A DNA stretch of 6,018 nt from Thermoprotei archaeon (GCA_003661745.1 QMWS01000050.1:1-6018), one strand, 5' to 3'. Counted from the stretch's first letter, positions 1 through 6,007 are shown. Made by a program: numbers and translations. The notes: generated from the letters alone by a model not told the origin.

Positions 1-500
1 TACTTTAAGTCACCCATAATACCGATAGTTAGCCCATCTACCTTACCTAGCTCTCTCCATATGGTATACACATCAAGTAGCGCCTGTGTCGGATGTTCGT
101 TAGGACCATCGCCTGCGTTAATTATAGGCGCCTTTATCATTCCAGCTATTTGTTCGGGGAAGTGAGGTTTACTCTGCCTGAGGACTATTATGTCAGGATC
201 ATAGCCATCGATAATCCTTAGTGTATCGATATCGGTCTCACCCTTGGCTAGGCTTGAGGCGCTTACCTCGAAATCTATGACCTCACCACCTAATCTTACC
301 ATGGCGAACTGAAAGCTCAGCTTAGTCCTTGTACTGGGCTCGAGGAATACAGTAGTCATTATCTTTCCTTTAGCATAGTCAAGAATGCCCCTCTCATTTA
401 TTTCCTTGCGGAGTTGCTCAGCAAGCTGGAAGAGCCTTTCTACCTCCTCCCTTTCGAATTGAAGAGCTGAAATTATATCCTTACCTTTCAGCGAGCTCAA
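1..500 (-). CDS. pyrB: Aspartate carbamoyltransferase catalytic chain, N-terminal part (cut by window edge)
   Basis: Joins carbamoyl phosphate to L-aspartate to give N-carbamoylaspartate, step 2 of UMP synthesis, in the cytoplasm. My translation gives 166 residues covering the carbamoyl-phosphate domain and the start of the aspartate domain. Visible motifs are LEPSTRTKLSF (S56-T59, phosphate loop), SSLAKGET (S82/S83 and K86, matching E. coli S80 and K84 lent by the neighbouring subunit), R108 (E. coli R105), NAGDGPNEHPTQALLD (H136, Q139) and GDLKY at the break. Start: a TAG lies in frame two codons upstream, so TTG at 500 is the first possible start; the next ATG, at codon 48, would remove a conserved helix. 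A GGGTGGT lies 6 nt before the TTG. E. coli H106 is Q109 here, and the following EGA segment is not recognisable. An ATCase paralogue is possible; OTCase is unlikely because the motif is HPTQ, not HPCQ. The aspartate-binding half is outside the window. Confidence 0.9.
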   Translation of the reverse strand, partial: MSSLKGKDIISALQFEREEVERLFQLAEQLRKEINERGILDYAKGKIMTTVFLEPSTRTKLSFQFAMVRLGGEVIDFEVSASSLAKGETDIDTLRIIDGYDPDIIVLRQSKPHFPEQIAGMIKAPIINAGDGPNEHPTQALLDVYTIWRELGKVDGLTIGIMGDLK

Positions 501-505
501 CCGCT

Positions 506-513
506 ACCACCCT
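506..513 (-). promoter_or_regulatory. Candidate Shine-Dalgarno site for pyrB
   Basis: Read on the minus strand this is AGGGTGGT, ending 5-6 nt before the TTG at 500. It is a partial match to GGAGGTGAT. It supports the rare TTG start, because no other start codon in this frame lies between the upstream stop and the conserved N-terminal helix. Confidence 0.5.
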
Positions 514-540
514 TACATTGGTAAAGTAATTTAGCAAAGA

Positions 541-554
541 ATTAAAAGTTTTAC
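541..554 (-). promoter_or_regulatory. Candidate BRE/TATA promoter of pyrB
   Basis: Read on the minus strand this is GTAAAA followed by CTTTTAAT. GTAAAA fits the archaeal BRE pattern RNWAAW, and CTTTTAAT is a plausible TATA box. Transcription would start about 25 nt downstream, near 518-522, leaving a leader of about 20 nt that includes the candidate SD. So pyrB probably has its own promoter and is not merely read through from the molybdoenzyme operon. Confidence 0.5.
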
Positions 555-560
555 TTAAGT
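553..560. promoter_or_regulatory. Palindrome ACTTAAGT overlapping the pyrB BRE
   Basis: A perfect 8-bp palindrome whose last two bases form the start of the putative BRE of pyrB. The same octamer occurs in the other main intergenic region at 4503-4510, and I found no further copy when reading the window. A protein bound here would block TFB/TBP and so repress pyrB. The operator role is inference. Confidence 0.3.
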
Positions 561-580
561 GAGATCTTTTACGAATACTT

Positions 581-591
581 AAAAAATGAAA
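581..591 (-). terminator. Candidate oligo-T terminator of the molybdenum hydroxylase operon
   Basis: The minus strand reads TTTCATTTTTT about 17 nt after the stop codon of the small-subunit gene. Archaeal transcription commonly ends at U-rich tracts without a hairpin. The position between the operon end and the pyrB promoter fits termination. The tract is short, so partial read-through into pyrB is possible. Confidence 0.4.
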
Positions 592-607
592 TTTGTTTTA
601 TCATATT

Positions 608-1105
608 TTACTGCGTCTGCTTTGCCCTACTTACATGGAACTTTAATTCCTCTGCCGCGCGTTTAATTGCCCTCACTATGTTTACGTAGCCTGTGCATCT
701 GCAGAGATTACCGCGTATGTACTCCCTAATGTAGTCCTCGTCGGGGTCAGGGTTCTCTTCAAGTAGCTTCTTAGCCATTAGTATGAAGCCTGGTGTACAG
801 TAACCACACTGTATAGCGCCTTCCTCGATGAACGCTCTCTGAACTATATCGAGTTCGCTGTCTTTAGCAAGCCCCTCGACAGTAGTGACTTCCTTACCGT
901 CTACCTCAATCGCTAGAGTAAGGCATGATAGCACTGGCTCACCATCTACTAGTACTGTGCAGGCACCGCACTCTCCTATACCGCAACCGTACTTAGGACT
1001 TACGACACCTAGCTTCTCCCTCAGTACGTTGAGCAGTAATTCATTATTCTCTACATAGATACTGACTGGCCTGCCGTTGAGCTTAAACCTAATCACCTTC
1101 CCCAC
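608..1105 (-). CDS. Molybdenum hydroxylase small subunit, two [2Fe-2S] clusters
   Basis: Iron-sulfur subunit (165 aa, normal family length) that carries electrons from the Mo centre of the large subunit to FAD in the medium subunit. Residues 1-75 are a plant-type ferredoxin domain with cluster ligands C41, C46, C49 and C61 (CGIGECGAC...C). Residues 80-155 are the helical domain with C100, C103, C135 and C137 (CGYC...CRC), the cluster next to the molybdopterin. All eight cysteines are present and there is no signal peptide, so it should act in the cytoplasm. Start: GTG at 1105 lies 5 nt after GGGGTGAT, and the protein begins directly with the first beta strand (KVIRFKLNG). It is the last gene of the operon, 6 nt after the FAD-subunit stop. 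Homologues include XdhC of E. coli, CoxS, CutC and HcrC; sequence alone does not say which substrate the complex uses. Confidence 0.95.
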   Translation of the reverse strand: MGKVIRFKLNGRPVSIYVENNELLLNVLREKLGVVSPKYGCGIGECGACTVLVDGEPVLSCLTLAIEVDGKEVTTVEGLAKDSELDIVQRAFIEEGAIQCGYCTPGFILMAKKLLEENPDPDEDYIREYIRGNLCRCTGYVNIVRAIKRAAEELKFHVSRAKQTQ

Positions 1106-1110
1106 TGTGG

Positions 1111-1118
1111 ATCACCCC
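1111..1118 (-). promoter_or_regulatory. Shine-Dalgarno site of the small subunit, overlapping the upstream stop
   Basis: GGGGTGAT on the minus strand, 5 nt before the GTG start at 1105, a near-exact match to archaeal anti-SD pairing. The TGA inside it is the stop codon of the FAD-subunit gene, so ribosomes ending there can restart at once. It decides for the GTG at 1105 over the next GTG three codons on. Confidence 0.75.
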
Positions 1119-2047
1119 TTACTAATTCTCTCATAAGCTCTGAGAAGCGCGTCCTTTACAATCACACCCGAGACCTCCCTCCTATATTCTGCTGTTGATC
1201 TGATGTCTGTTATTGGCTTAACCTCGGTCTTAACTATTTCAGCAGCCTCCTTGAGGGTCTCCTCATTTAACTCCTTACCTACTAGGAACTCCTCAGTCTT
1301 GTAGGCTCTTATAGGTGTTGGAGCTACTGCACCTAGCGCTATCCTGACCCACTTAACTATACTGCCCTCGGTCCTTAGTGCGACAGCTACGTTTACCTTA
1401 GCTAAGTCCATGGCTACCCTAGCTATCTTAATGAATGCTGAACCAGTATCTTCGGGCTGGTAGGGTATCTGGATCTCGGTTAGTATCTCATTCGGCTTCA
1501 GCACAGTCTTACCTGGCCCTAGGAAGAATTCATTAATCGGAACCACTCTTTCGCCGTTCGGCCCAACAATCTTCAGCTTAGCCTCAAAGACTAGCAGCGG
1601 AGGTGCGGTGTCTGCTGCTGGTGACGCATTGCATAAGTTACCCCCGATAGTAGCCATATTCCTTATCTGCACACCGGCCATGGACCTAACTGCTTCGTAG
1701 AGCGCCTCGAACTTCCTCTTAACTATTCCTGATTTCTCTATTTCACGTAACTTGGTCGCTGCACCGATCGCTAGGTAGTCGCCTCTATCCTCAATGAAGT
1801 TTAACTCCTTGATTTTCTTAATGTTAATTATGTACTTAGGTTCAATGAACCTCTGCTTCATCCTAACTATTAAGTCGGTGCCGCCAGCTAGTATCTTAGC
1901 CTCACCACCGTACTTAGTCAGTAGCTCTACTGCCTCCTTAACTGTTCTAGGCTCAAAGTACTCGAACTCGAACGGTATAATATGCGTGTTAACTTTATTT
2001 ATGTCTACCTTAGGCTTTATAGGCTTCACGAACTTTTCTCCAGTCAT
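1112..2047 (-). CDS. Molybdenum hydroxylase medium subunit, FAD-binding
   Basis: FAD subunit of the CoxM/XdhB/CutB family; takes electrons from the [2Fe-2S] subunit and passes them to an unknown acceptor. Start: a GTG at 2056 would add three residues, but GGAGGTG at 2060-2054 covers that codon and sits 6 nt before ATG 2047, so I choose ATG and 311 aa. In that numbering AGGTDL (54-59) and TIGGN (133-137) are the FAD pyrophosphate-binding loops, followed by an SPAADTAPPLL segment and the C-terminal CO-dehydrogenase-flavoprotein domain ending in a D-R-S-x3-YRR stretch (about 281-290). About 25 residues precede the usual family start (FEYFEPRTVKEA), a slightly long lysine-rich N-terminus. The only cysteine is C139, so the [4Fe-4S] insertion of 4-hydroxybenzoyl-CoA reductase beta is absent. 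The gene begins 12 nt after the large-subunit stop. Confidence 0.93.
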   Translation of the reverse strand: MTGEKFVKPIKPKVDINKVNTHIIPFEFEYFEPRTVKEAVELLTKYGGEAKILAGGTDLIVRMKQRFIEPKYIINIKKIKELNFIEDRGDYLAIGAATKLREIEKSGIVKRKFEALYEAVRSMAGVQIRNMATIGGNLCNASPAADTAPPLLVFEAKLKIVGPNGERVVPINEFFLGPGKTVLKPNEILTEIQIPYQPEDTGSAFIKIARVAMDLAKVNVAVALRTEGSIVKWVRIALGAVAPTPIRAYKTEEFLVGKELNEETLKEAAEIVKTEVKPITDIRSTAEYRREVSGVIVKDALLRAYERISKG

Positions 2048-2053
2048 ACCCAC

Positions 2054-2060
2054 CACCTCC
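2054..2060 (-). promoter_or_regulatory. Shine-Dalgarno site of the FAD subunit, overlapping the upstream stop
   Basis: GGAGGTG on the minus strand, a strong archaeal SD. Its first base is the last base of the large-subunit TAG stop. It stands 6 nt before ATG 2047 and contains the alternative GTG 2056, so it argues that the shorter protein is the real one and that translation of the two genes is coupled. Confidence 0.8.
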
Positions 2061-4441
2061 TACTTCTTCCCCTCCTTTTCCTTGAGCGCTTTAAGGATCT
2101 TCTCAGGCGTTATTGGTAGTTCATAAAACCTGACGCCAATAGCATTGTATATAGCATTAGCTACCGCACCAGCTACTGGATTTAGTGCTGCTTCTCCTAA
2201 CCCCTTAGCTCCGAAAGGCCCTGTAGGTTCGTGAGTATTAGCAAATATTACTATGAAGTCGTCGACCTTAGGTAAGTCCTGGGCAGTCATAATCTTGTAA
2301 TCCGTTATGAACCCCCTGCACATCAACTCCCCTGTCTCTGGATCATATGGTGTATCCTCAAGAACCGCCATACCCCAGCCCTGCGCGAAACCGCCGTGCA
2401 GCTGGCCAGCAGCTAGGTCCGGATTAATTACTGTTCCTACATCAGCACCAGCAACCACACGTACAGGCCTCACTATCCCTGTCTCTGTATCTACCTCTAC
2501 CTCTACAAAATACACAGTGTATGCTGGCGGAGAGCTCGTAGCTCTGTAACTAACTACTGCCGCTATAGAGCCCCAATTCCTTTGCCAAGCCTCCCGCGCC
2601 ACCTCACCTACAGTTATCTTCTTATCTGGCATCCCCTCAACGTAAATTACTCCCTGACCTAGCTCTTCATCAGGCTTTATGCTCAGCGCCTCGGGATTAA
2701 CGACATCACCAAGCAATCTAACAGCGTACTCAAGCAACTTCTTCTTGACCTCCCTCGCCGCTCTCCTGGCTGCTTCACCGCCTACATAGGTGCCTCTGGA
2801 CGCGTGAGTGCACACGTCATATACGGTTGTCTGAGTATCAGCCCATATGATATTTATCTTATCTAGCGGCACTCCTAGTTCCTCCGCAATTATCTTAGCG
2901 TGAGCATCAAGCGTACCGCCACCGTGGTCCTGAAGAGCTGTTATGTAGTCTACGCTCCCATCCTCGTTAACCTTCAGAATACATCCCGTGAAGTCTATTA
3001 CTTCGCCCGATATTCTTCCTCCAGCCCCTGATGTGTGGAAACCTCTGCCTAACCCGATTCCTCTCCTAAACCTTCCTTTCTGCTCGCCGGGCTTCGGCCT
3101 ATTGTACCAACCAATAAGTTCTGCACCCTTCTTAAGGAGCTCAGGCACTCCGTCACTCTTAACTACTGACTTGACCGTCGGGCCCTGACCCCAGAAGAGG
3201 TCACCCCTACCAACATAGTTCTTGAGTCTTAGCTCAATCGGGTCTATACCTAGCGCTTCAGCAAGTTCATCTATTATTGACTCTACTGCCCAAGTAATCT
3301 GCGGATTACCGTAGCCTCTAAAGGCACATGATGGGACCTTGTTCGTATATACCGCGATACCTTTATACCTAATGTTCTTCCACTTGTAGAGTGAAACGAA
3401 CCACCCTAATAGGCAGCCGAGGAGTGGATATGCCTGTATTTGGTGCCCTCCTATATCCATAATATTCTCTAGTTCACCAGCTATGATGGTTCCATCCTTC
3501 TTTGCCGCAACCTTGAGCCTGAAGTACATCTGGTAGGAGCAGTGATCGTACATGTCCTCCTCTCTAGTTAGCGCTATCTTAACTGGCCTGCCAGCCTTAA
3601 GCGCTAATGCTACAGCAACTAGGGTAACTAGGTTTGTCTGGATACTTGAACCGAACGAACCGCCAATAGGTAGCTTCTTGACGTTCACCTTACTTATGGG
3701 TATGTCGAATACCTGTGATATTAGTATTCTTGTATTATGTATTGTCTGAGTTGTAGTCCAGACCGTTATACCGCCGTCCGGCTCAGGCTTAGCTACAGCT
3801 ACCTTGGGCTCCAGTTGCATGTGATACCTTCTGTTGGTTTTGAACGTTCTCTCAATAACTACGTCAGCTTCCTTAAATGCTTTCTCTACATCACCCTCAT
3901 TGTAGTCTAACCTGCATGCTATGTTGTTCTTTACAGTTACTTCCTTATTTCCAAAAAGTATCTTATCGTGAATCTTCGGCTTGCCCTCCTTCATAGACTC
4001 GAATGGATCCAGCAGCGGCTCATAGACCTCCCATTCCACCTTGATGGCCTCTAGAGCTTTCTGAGCTAGCTCCTCAGTCTCAGCTGCGACTGCTGCTATG
4101 TACTCACCTACGTACTTAGGGTGATCAGTTAGTACCTCCCAGTCCTTGTAATTCACTCTATCAACGCTTACGAGCCTAATGTTGAACTTCTTCCTCGGTA
4201 CGTCCTTGAATGTAATAACTACAGCACCCATTTTCTCTGCTTCACTAGTGTCAATGCTCTTTACTCGTGCGTGCGGGTACGGGCTCTTCAGTATCCTGCC
4301 ATAAAGCATTCCTGGAAGGTAGATGTCATACGCAAACTGCATCCGTCCAGTTACCTTAGCTACTCCGTCCTTCCTCGGCGTCTTCTTGCCTATGTACCTG
4401 AAGCTCTCTTGCTTAAGGGAACTGCTCGCCAACGATCCCAC
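2060..4441 (-). CDS. Molybdenum hydroxylase large (molybdopterin) subunit, xanthine dehydrogenase superfamily
   Basis: Catalytic subunit (793 aa, full family length) that should hydroxylate an aldehyde or N-heterocycle with oxygen from water at a Mo-pterin centre. Residues 25-140 are the N-terminal a/b-hammerhead domain (GRILKSPYPHA). Then come Q232 in TTTQT (bovine Q767), GGSFGSS 260-266, AFRGYGNPQ 373-381 with R375 (bovine R912), DHGGGT 505-510, THASRGTYVGG 545-555 and KGLGE 746-750 with the catalytic base E750. By ungapped alignment bovine E802 and R880, which hold purines, are I267 and C343, so a simple xanthine dehydrogenase is doubtful. It is not a Cu-Mo CO dehydrogenase: the residue after R375 is Gly, not the copper-binding Cys. 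Start: a TAA lies five codons upstream and GTG 4441 is the only start codon after it. No SD is evident, so the transcript may be nearly leaderless. First gene of the operon; the substrate is not determined. Confidence 0.93.
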   Translation of the reverse strand: MGSLASSSLKQESFRYIGKKTPRKDGVAKVTGRMQFAYDIYLPGMLYGRILKSPYPHARVKSIDTSEAEKMGAVVITFKDVPRKKFNIRLVSVDRVNYKDWEVLTDHPKYVGEYIAAVAAETEELAQKALEAIKVEWEVYEPLLDPFESMKEGKPKIHDKILFGNKEVTVKNNIACRLDYNEGDVEKAFKEADVVIERTFKTNRRYHMQLEPKVAVAKPEPDGGITVWTTTQTIHNTRILISQVFDIPISKVNVKKLPIGGSFGSSIQTNLVTLVAVALALKAGRPVKIALTREEDMYDHCSYQMYFRLKVAAKKDGTIIAGELENIMDIGGHQIQAYPLLGCLLGWFVSLYKWKNIRYKGIAVYTNKVPSCAFRGYGNPQITWAVESIIDELAEALGIDPIELRLKNYVGRGDLFWGQGPTVKSVVKSDGVPELLKKGAELIGWYNRPKPGEQKGRFRRGIGLGRGFHTSGAGGRISGEVIDFTGCILKVNEDGSVDYITALQDHGGGTLDAHAKIIAEELGVPLDKINIIWADTQTTVYDVCTHASRGTYVGGEAARRAAREVKKKLLEYAVRLLGDVVNPEALSIKPDEELGQGVIYVEGMPDKKITVGEVAREAWQRNWGSIAAVVSYRATSSPPAYTVYFVEVEVDTETGIVRPVRVVAGADVGTVINPDLAAGQLHGGFAQGWGMAVLEDTPYDPETGELMCRGFITDYKIMTAQDLPKVDDFIVIFANTHEPTGPFGAKGLGEAALNPVAGAVANAIYNAIGVRFYELPITPEKILKALKEKEGKK

Positions 4442-4468
4442 AAGTGTAGTGCGTTAAGGGAGAGAAAA

Positions 4469-4478
4469 AATACTTTAA
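4469..4478 (-). promoter_or_regulatory. Candidate TATA box of the molybdenum hydroxylase operon
   Basis: The minus strand reads TTAAAGTATT, centred about 33 nt before the GTG at 4441. With the usual archaeal spacing of about 25 nt, transcription would start within about 10 nt of the start codon. This agrees with the lack of an SD there and suggests a leaderless or very short-leader mRNA. Confidence 0.4.
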
Positions 4479-4502
4479 TGAAAGCCATAACGATATACAA
4501 AA

Positions 4503-4518
4503 ACTTAAGTGTAATTAC
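4503..4518. promoter_or_regulatory. Two abutting 8-bp palindromes in the divergent promoter region
   Basis: ACTTAAGT (4503-4510) is followed without a gap by GTAATTAC (4511-4518), each a perfect palindrome. They lie about 25 nt upstream of the candidate TATA box of the Mo operon. The first half repeats the octamer at the pyrB promoter. This would suit an activator or shared regulator, but binding is inference and AT-rich DNA yields short palindromes by chance. Confidence 0.3.
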
Positions 4519-4549
4519 GTAGCCGTAGACAATCAGCATTAACAACAAC

Positions 4550-4571
4550 TTAGTTTTTAAGTTAGAACTAA
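4550..4571. repeat. Short inverted repeat in the divergent intergenic region
   Basis: TTAGTT (4550-4555) and AACTAA (4566-4571) are inverted arms with a 10-nt spacer. Nested in it is TTAG-AA-CTAA (4562-4571), palindromic except for its centre. It lies about 40 nt upstream of the candidate TATA box of the plus-strand gene, where an archaeal activator could bind. Chance is a real alternative in this AT-rich stretch. Confidence 0.25.
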
Positions 4572-4601
4572 TTTACTTACCTTACCTGAAGATTAACTTC
4601 T

Positions 4602-4620
4602 CAAATATAGTTTATTTTAA
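4602..4620 (+). promoter_or_regulatory. Candidate TATA promoter of the cyclic amidohydrolase gene
   Basis: CAAATATAG is followed by TTTATTTTAA (4611-4620). With TTTATTTTA as the TATA box, transcription would start near 4640, just at the GGTG before the start codon. With AAATATA it would start near 4632 and keep the SD in the leader. I cannot choose between them from sequence; no clear BRE precedes either. Confidence 0.4.
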
Positions 4621-4640
4621 CTACTTCCCTAACTTATCTC

Positions 4641-4644
4641 GGTG
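4641..4644 (+). promoter_or_regulatory. Weak Shine-Dalgarno site of the cyclic amidohydrolase gene
   Basis: GGTG, a four-base match to the core of GGAGGTGAT, 7 nt before the GTG start at 4652. An in-frame TAA at 4646-4648 rules out any start further upstream, so GTG 4652 is the earliest possible start. Confidence 0.4.
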
Positions 4645-4651
4645 TTAAGTA

Positions 4652-6007
4652 GTGAGTTACGGGGGCAGTATCTTAATTCGGGGAGGTACTCTCGTACTTT
4701 CTAAGGGGCTAGTTAAGGCTGACGTCCTTATTGAAGATGGTGTGGTGTCAGCTATCGGTAAGGGCTTGAGTGCGCAGGGTGTTGATGAGATAATAGATGC
4801 TAGTGGTAAGTTAGTTTTCCCTGGTGTCGTAGATGAACATGTACACATGAGGGAACCGGGACTAACACACAAAGATAACTTCACTAACGGCACTAAGGCT
4901 GCTGCAGCAGGCGGCGTCACTACAGTCTTAGAGATGCCTAATACGCTACCACCGGTAGATAGTAGGAGCGTGTTTGAGGAGAAGAAGAGGCTGCTTGAGC
5001 CAAAGGCGTACGTGGACTTCGGTCTCTATGGCGTTATACATGATTCTAATGCGGATAAATTCGAGGAGCTCGTCGACGCTGGCGCCGTGGGATTTAAGAT
5101 CTTTATGGGACCTACAACAGGCAATATACCCTCACCAAATGACGGTACACTCTACGAAATACTCCTTAAGTCAGCTAAGTATGGCATAACGCTTGCATTC
5201 CATGCTGAGAACTGGGACTTAGTTAAGTACTTTACATCTAAGGTTAAGGCTAGTGGGAGGAGCGATCCGTCAGCCCATCTGGAGGCAAGGCCTCCAATTT
5301 GCGAGGAAGATGCCATACGCAAGCTAATGCTGTTCTCTAAGAAAACCGGAGGAAGAGTACATGTAGTACACATGAGCGCTGCTGAGGGTATTGAGCTCCT
5401 TAAGTATGCTAGATATGAAGGGCTTAACGTTACTGGCGAGACGTGCCCTCATTACCTCATACTATCGGCTGACGACTACAGCAAATATGGTTGCTTAATG
5501 AAAGTTAATCCACCAATACGTGAGAGACACCATCAGGAGGCGCTGTGGAGGGCTGTGAGAGAAGGTATAATATATGCGTTAGGCTCGGACCATGCGCCCC
5601 ACACAAGGGAAGAAAAGTCGAAAGACGTATGGGAAGCTGCCGCTGGCTTTACGTCTGTACAGACGTTCTTACCACTAATGCTAGATCAAGCGCTGAGGGG
5701 TAAGATGCCGTTAACCAAGATTTCTGAACTGATGAGTGAGAATCCAGCCAGGCTCTTTGGAATATACCCGAGAAAGGGAACAATTGCTGTTGGGTCTGAC
5801 GGCGACTTAGTAATTGTTAATCCGAACGCCGAGACCGTAATTAGGGCTGAGGACCTCTATGCTAAGCATCCGGTAACGCCATTCATAGGGTGGAGGCTTA
5901 AGGGCAAGATAGAGTACACGATCTTGAGGGGGGTGATTATAGCAGCTAATGGCAAGGTCGTAGGGGGACCCAAGGGCAGGTGGATAAGTAGGCTACAGGC
6001 AGGCTAA
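4652..6007 (+). CDS. pyrC: Dihydroorotase-like cyclic amidohydrolase (allantoinase/hydantoinase possible)
   Basis: Metal-dependent cyclic amidohydrolase (451 aa), cytoplasmic. As dihydroorotase it would interconvert N-carbamoylaspartate and dihydroorotate, step 3 of UMP synthesis. Residues 5-58 form the N-terminal half of the small beta domain; the TIM barrel follows and the chain returns to the beta domain at about 375-435. Metal ligands are H63 and H65 (EHVHMREPG), K149 (GFKIF, expected to be carboxylated), H184 (FHAEN), H240 (VVHMS) and D313 (GSDHAPH). R67, N97 (MPNT) and H317 match the residues that hold dihydroorotate in class I dihydroorotases, and pyrB lies in the same window; both favour pyrC. 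Against this, the C-terminal third (LYAKHPVTPF...TILRG...PKGRW) reads like allantoinase, as does the length. GTG start follows an in-frame stop. Divergent from the molybdenum hydroxylase operon; the stop is 11 nt from the window end. Confidence 0.7.
   Translation: MSYGGSILIRGGTLVLSKGLVKADVLIEDGVVSAIGKGLSAQGVDEIIDASGKLVFPGVVDEHVHMREPGLTHKDNFTNGTKAAAAGGVTTVLEMPNTLPPVDSRSVFEEKKRLLEPKAYVDFGLYGVIHDSNADKFEELVDAGAVGFKIFMGPTTGNIPSPNDGTLYEILLKSAKYGITLAFHAENWDLVKYFTSKVKASGRSDPSAHLEARPPICEEDAIRKLMLFSKKTGGRVHVVHMSAAEGIELLKYARYEGLNVTGETCPHYLILSADDYSKYGCLMKVNPPIRERHHQEALWRAVREGIIYALGSDHAPHTREEKSKDVWEAAAGFTSVQTFLPLMLDQALRGKMPLTKISELMSENPARLFGIYPRKGTIAVGSDGDLVIVNPNAETVIRAEDLYAKHPVTPFIGWRLKGKIEYTILRGVIIAANGKVVGGPKGRWISRLQAG

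Noticed and set aside
1112..2047. 4-Hydroxybenzoyl-CoA reductase beta subunit.
   Set aside because: That subunit has an inserted domain with four Cys for a [4Fe-4S] cluster. This protein has a single Cys and no insertion.
1794..2126. A 110-codon reading frame on the plus strand across the FAD-subunit and large-subunit gene ends.
   Set aside because: It is antisense to two well-supported genes with clear family motifs, has a low-complexity hydrophobic/Ser-rich composition typical of shadow frames, and crosses the SD/stop junction of the real operon.
3315..3330. Cys near the FR motif of the large subunit, suggesting a CO dehydrogenase (CoxL).
   Set aside because: The copper-binding Cys of form I CoxL follows the conserved Arg (RCSFR). 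Here the Cys (C372) precedes AFR, and Gly follows R375, so the Cu-Mo site is absent.
4271..4522. An 83-codon plus-strand frame over the start of the large-subunit gene and its promoter.
   Set aside because: It lies antisense to the conserved hammerhead domain, has no recognisable motif, and ends inside the AT-rich intergenic region.
4657..5373. Minus-strand frames at 4657-4920 and 5152-5373 and a plus-strand frame at 4974-5189 within the amidohydrolase gene.
   Set aside because: All lie inside a gene whose frame carries the full set of metal ligands and family motifs; they show no domain signal.
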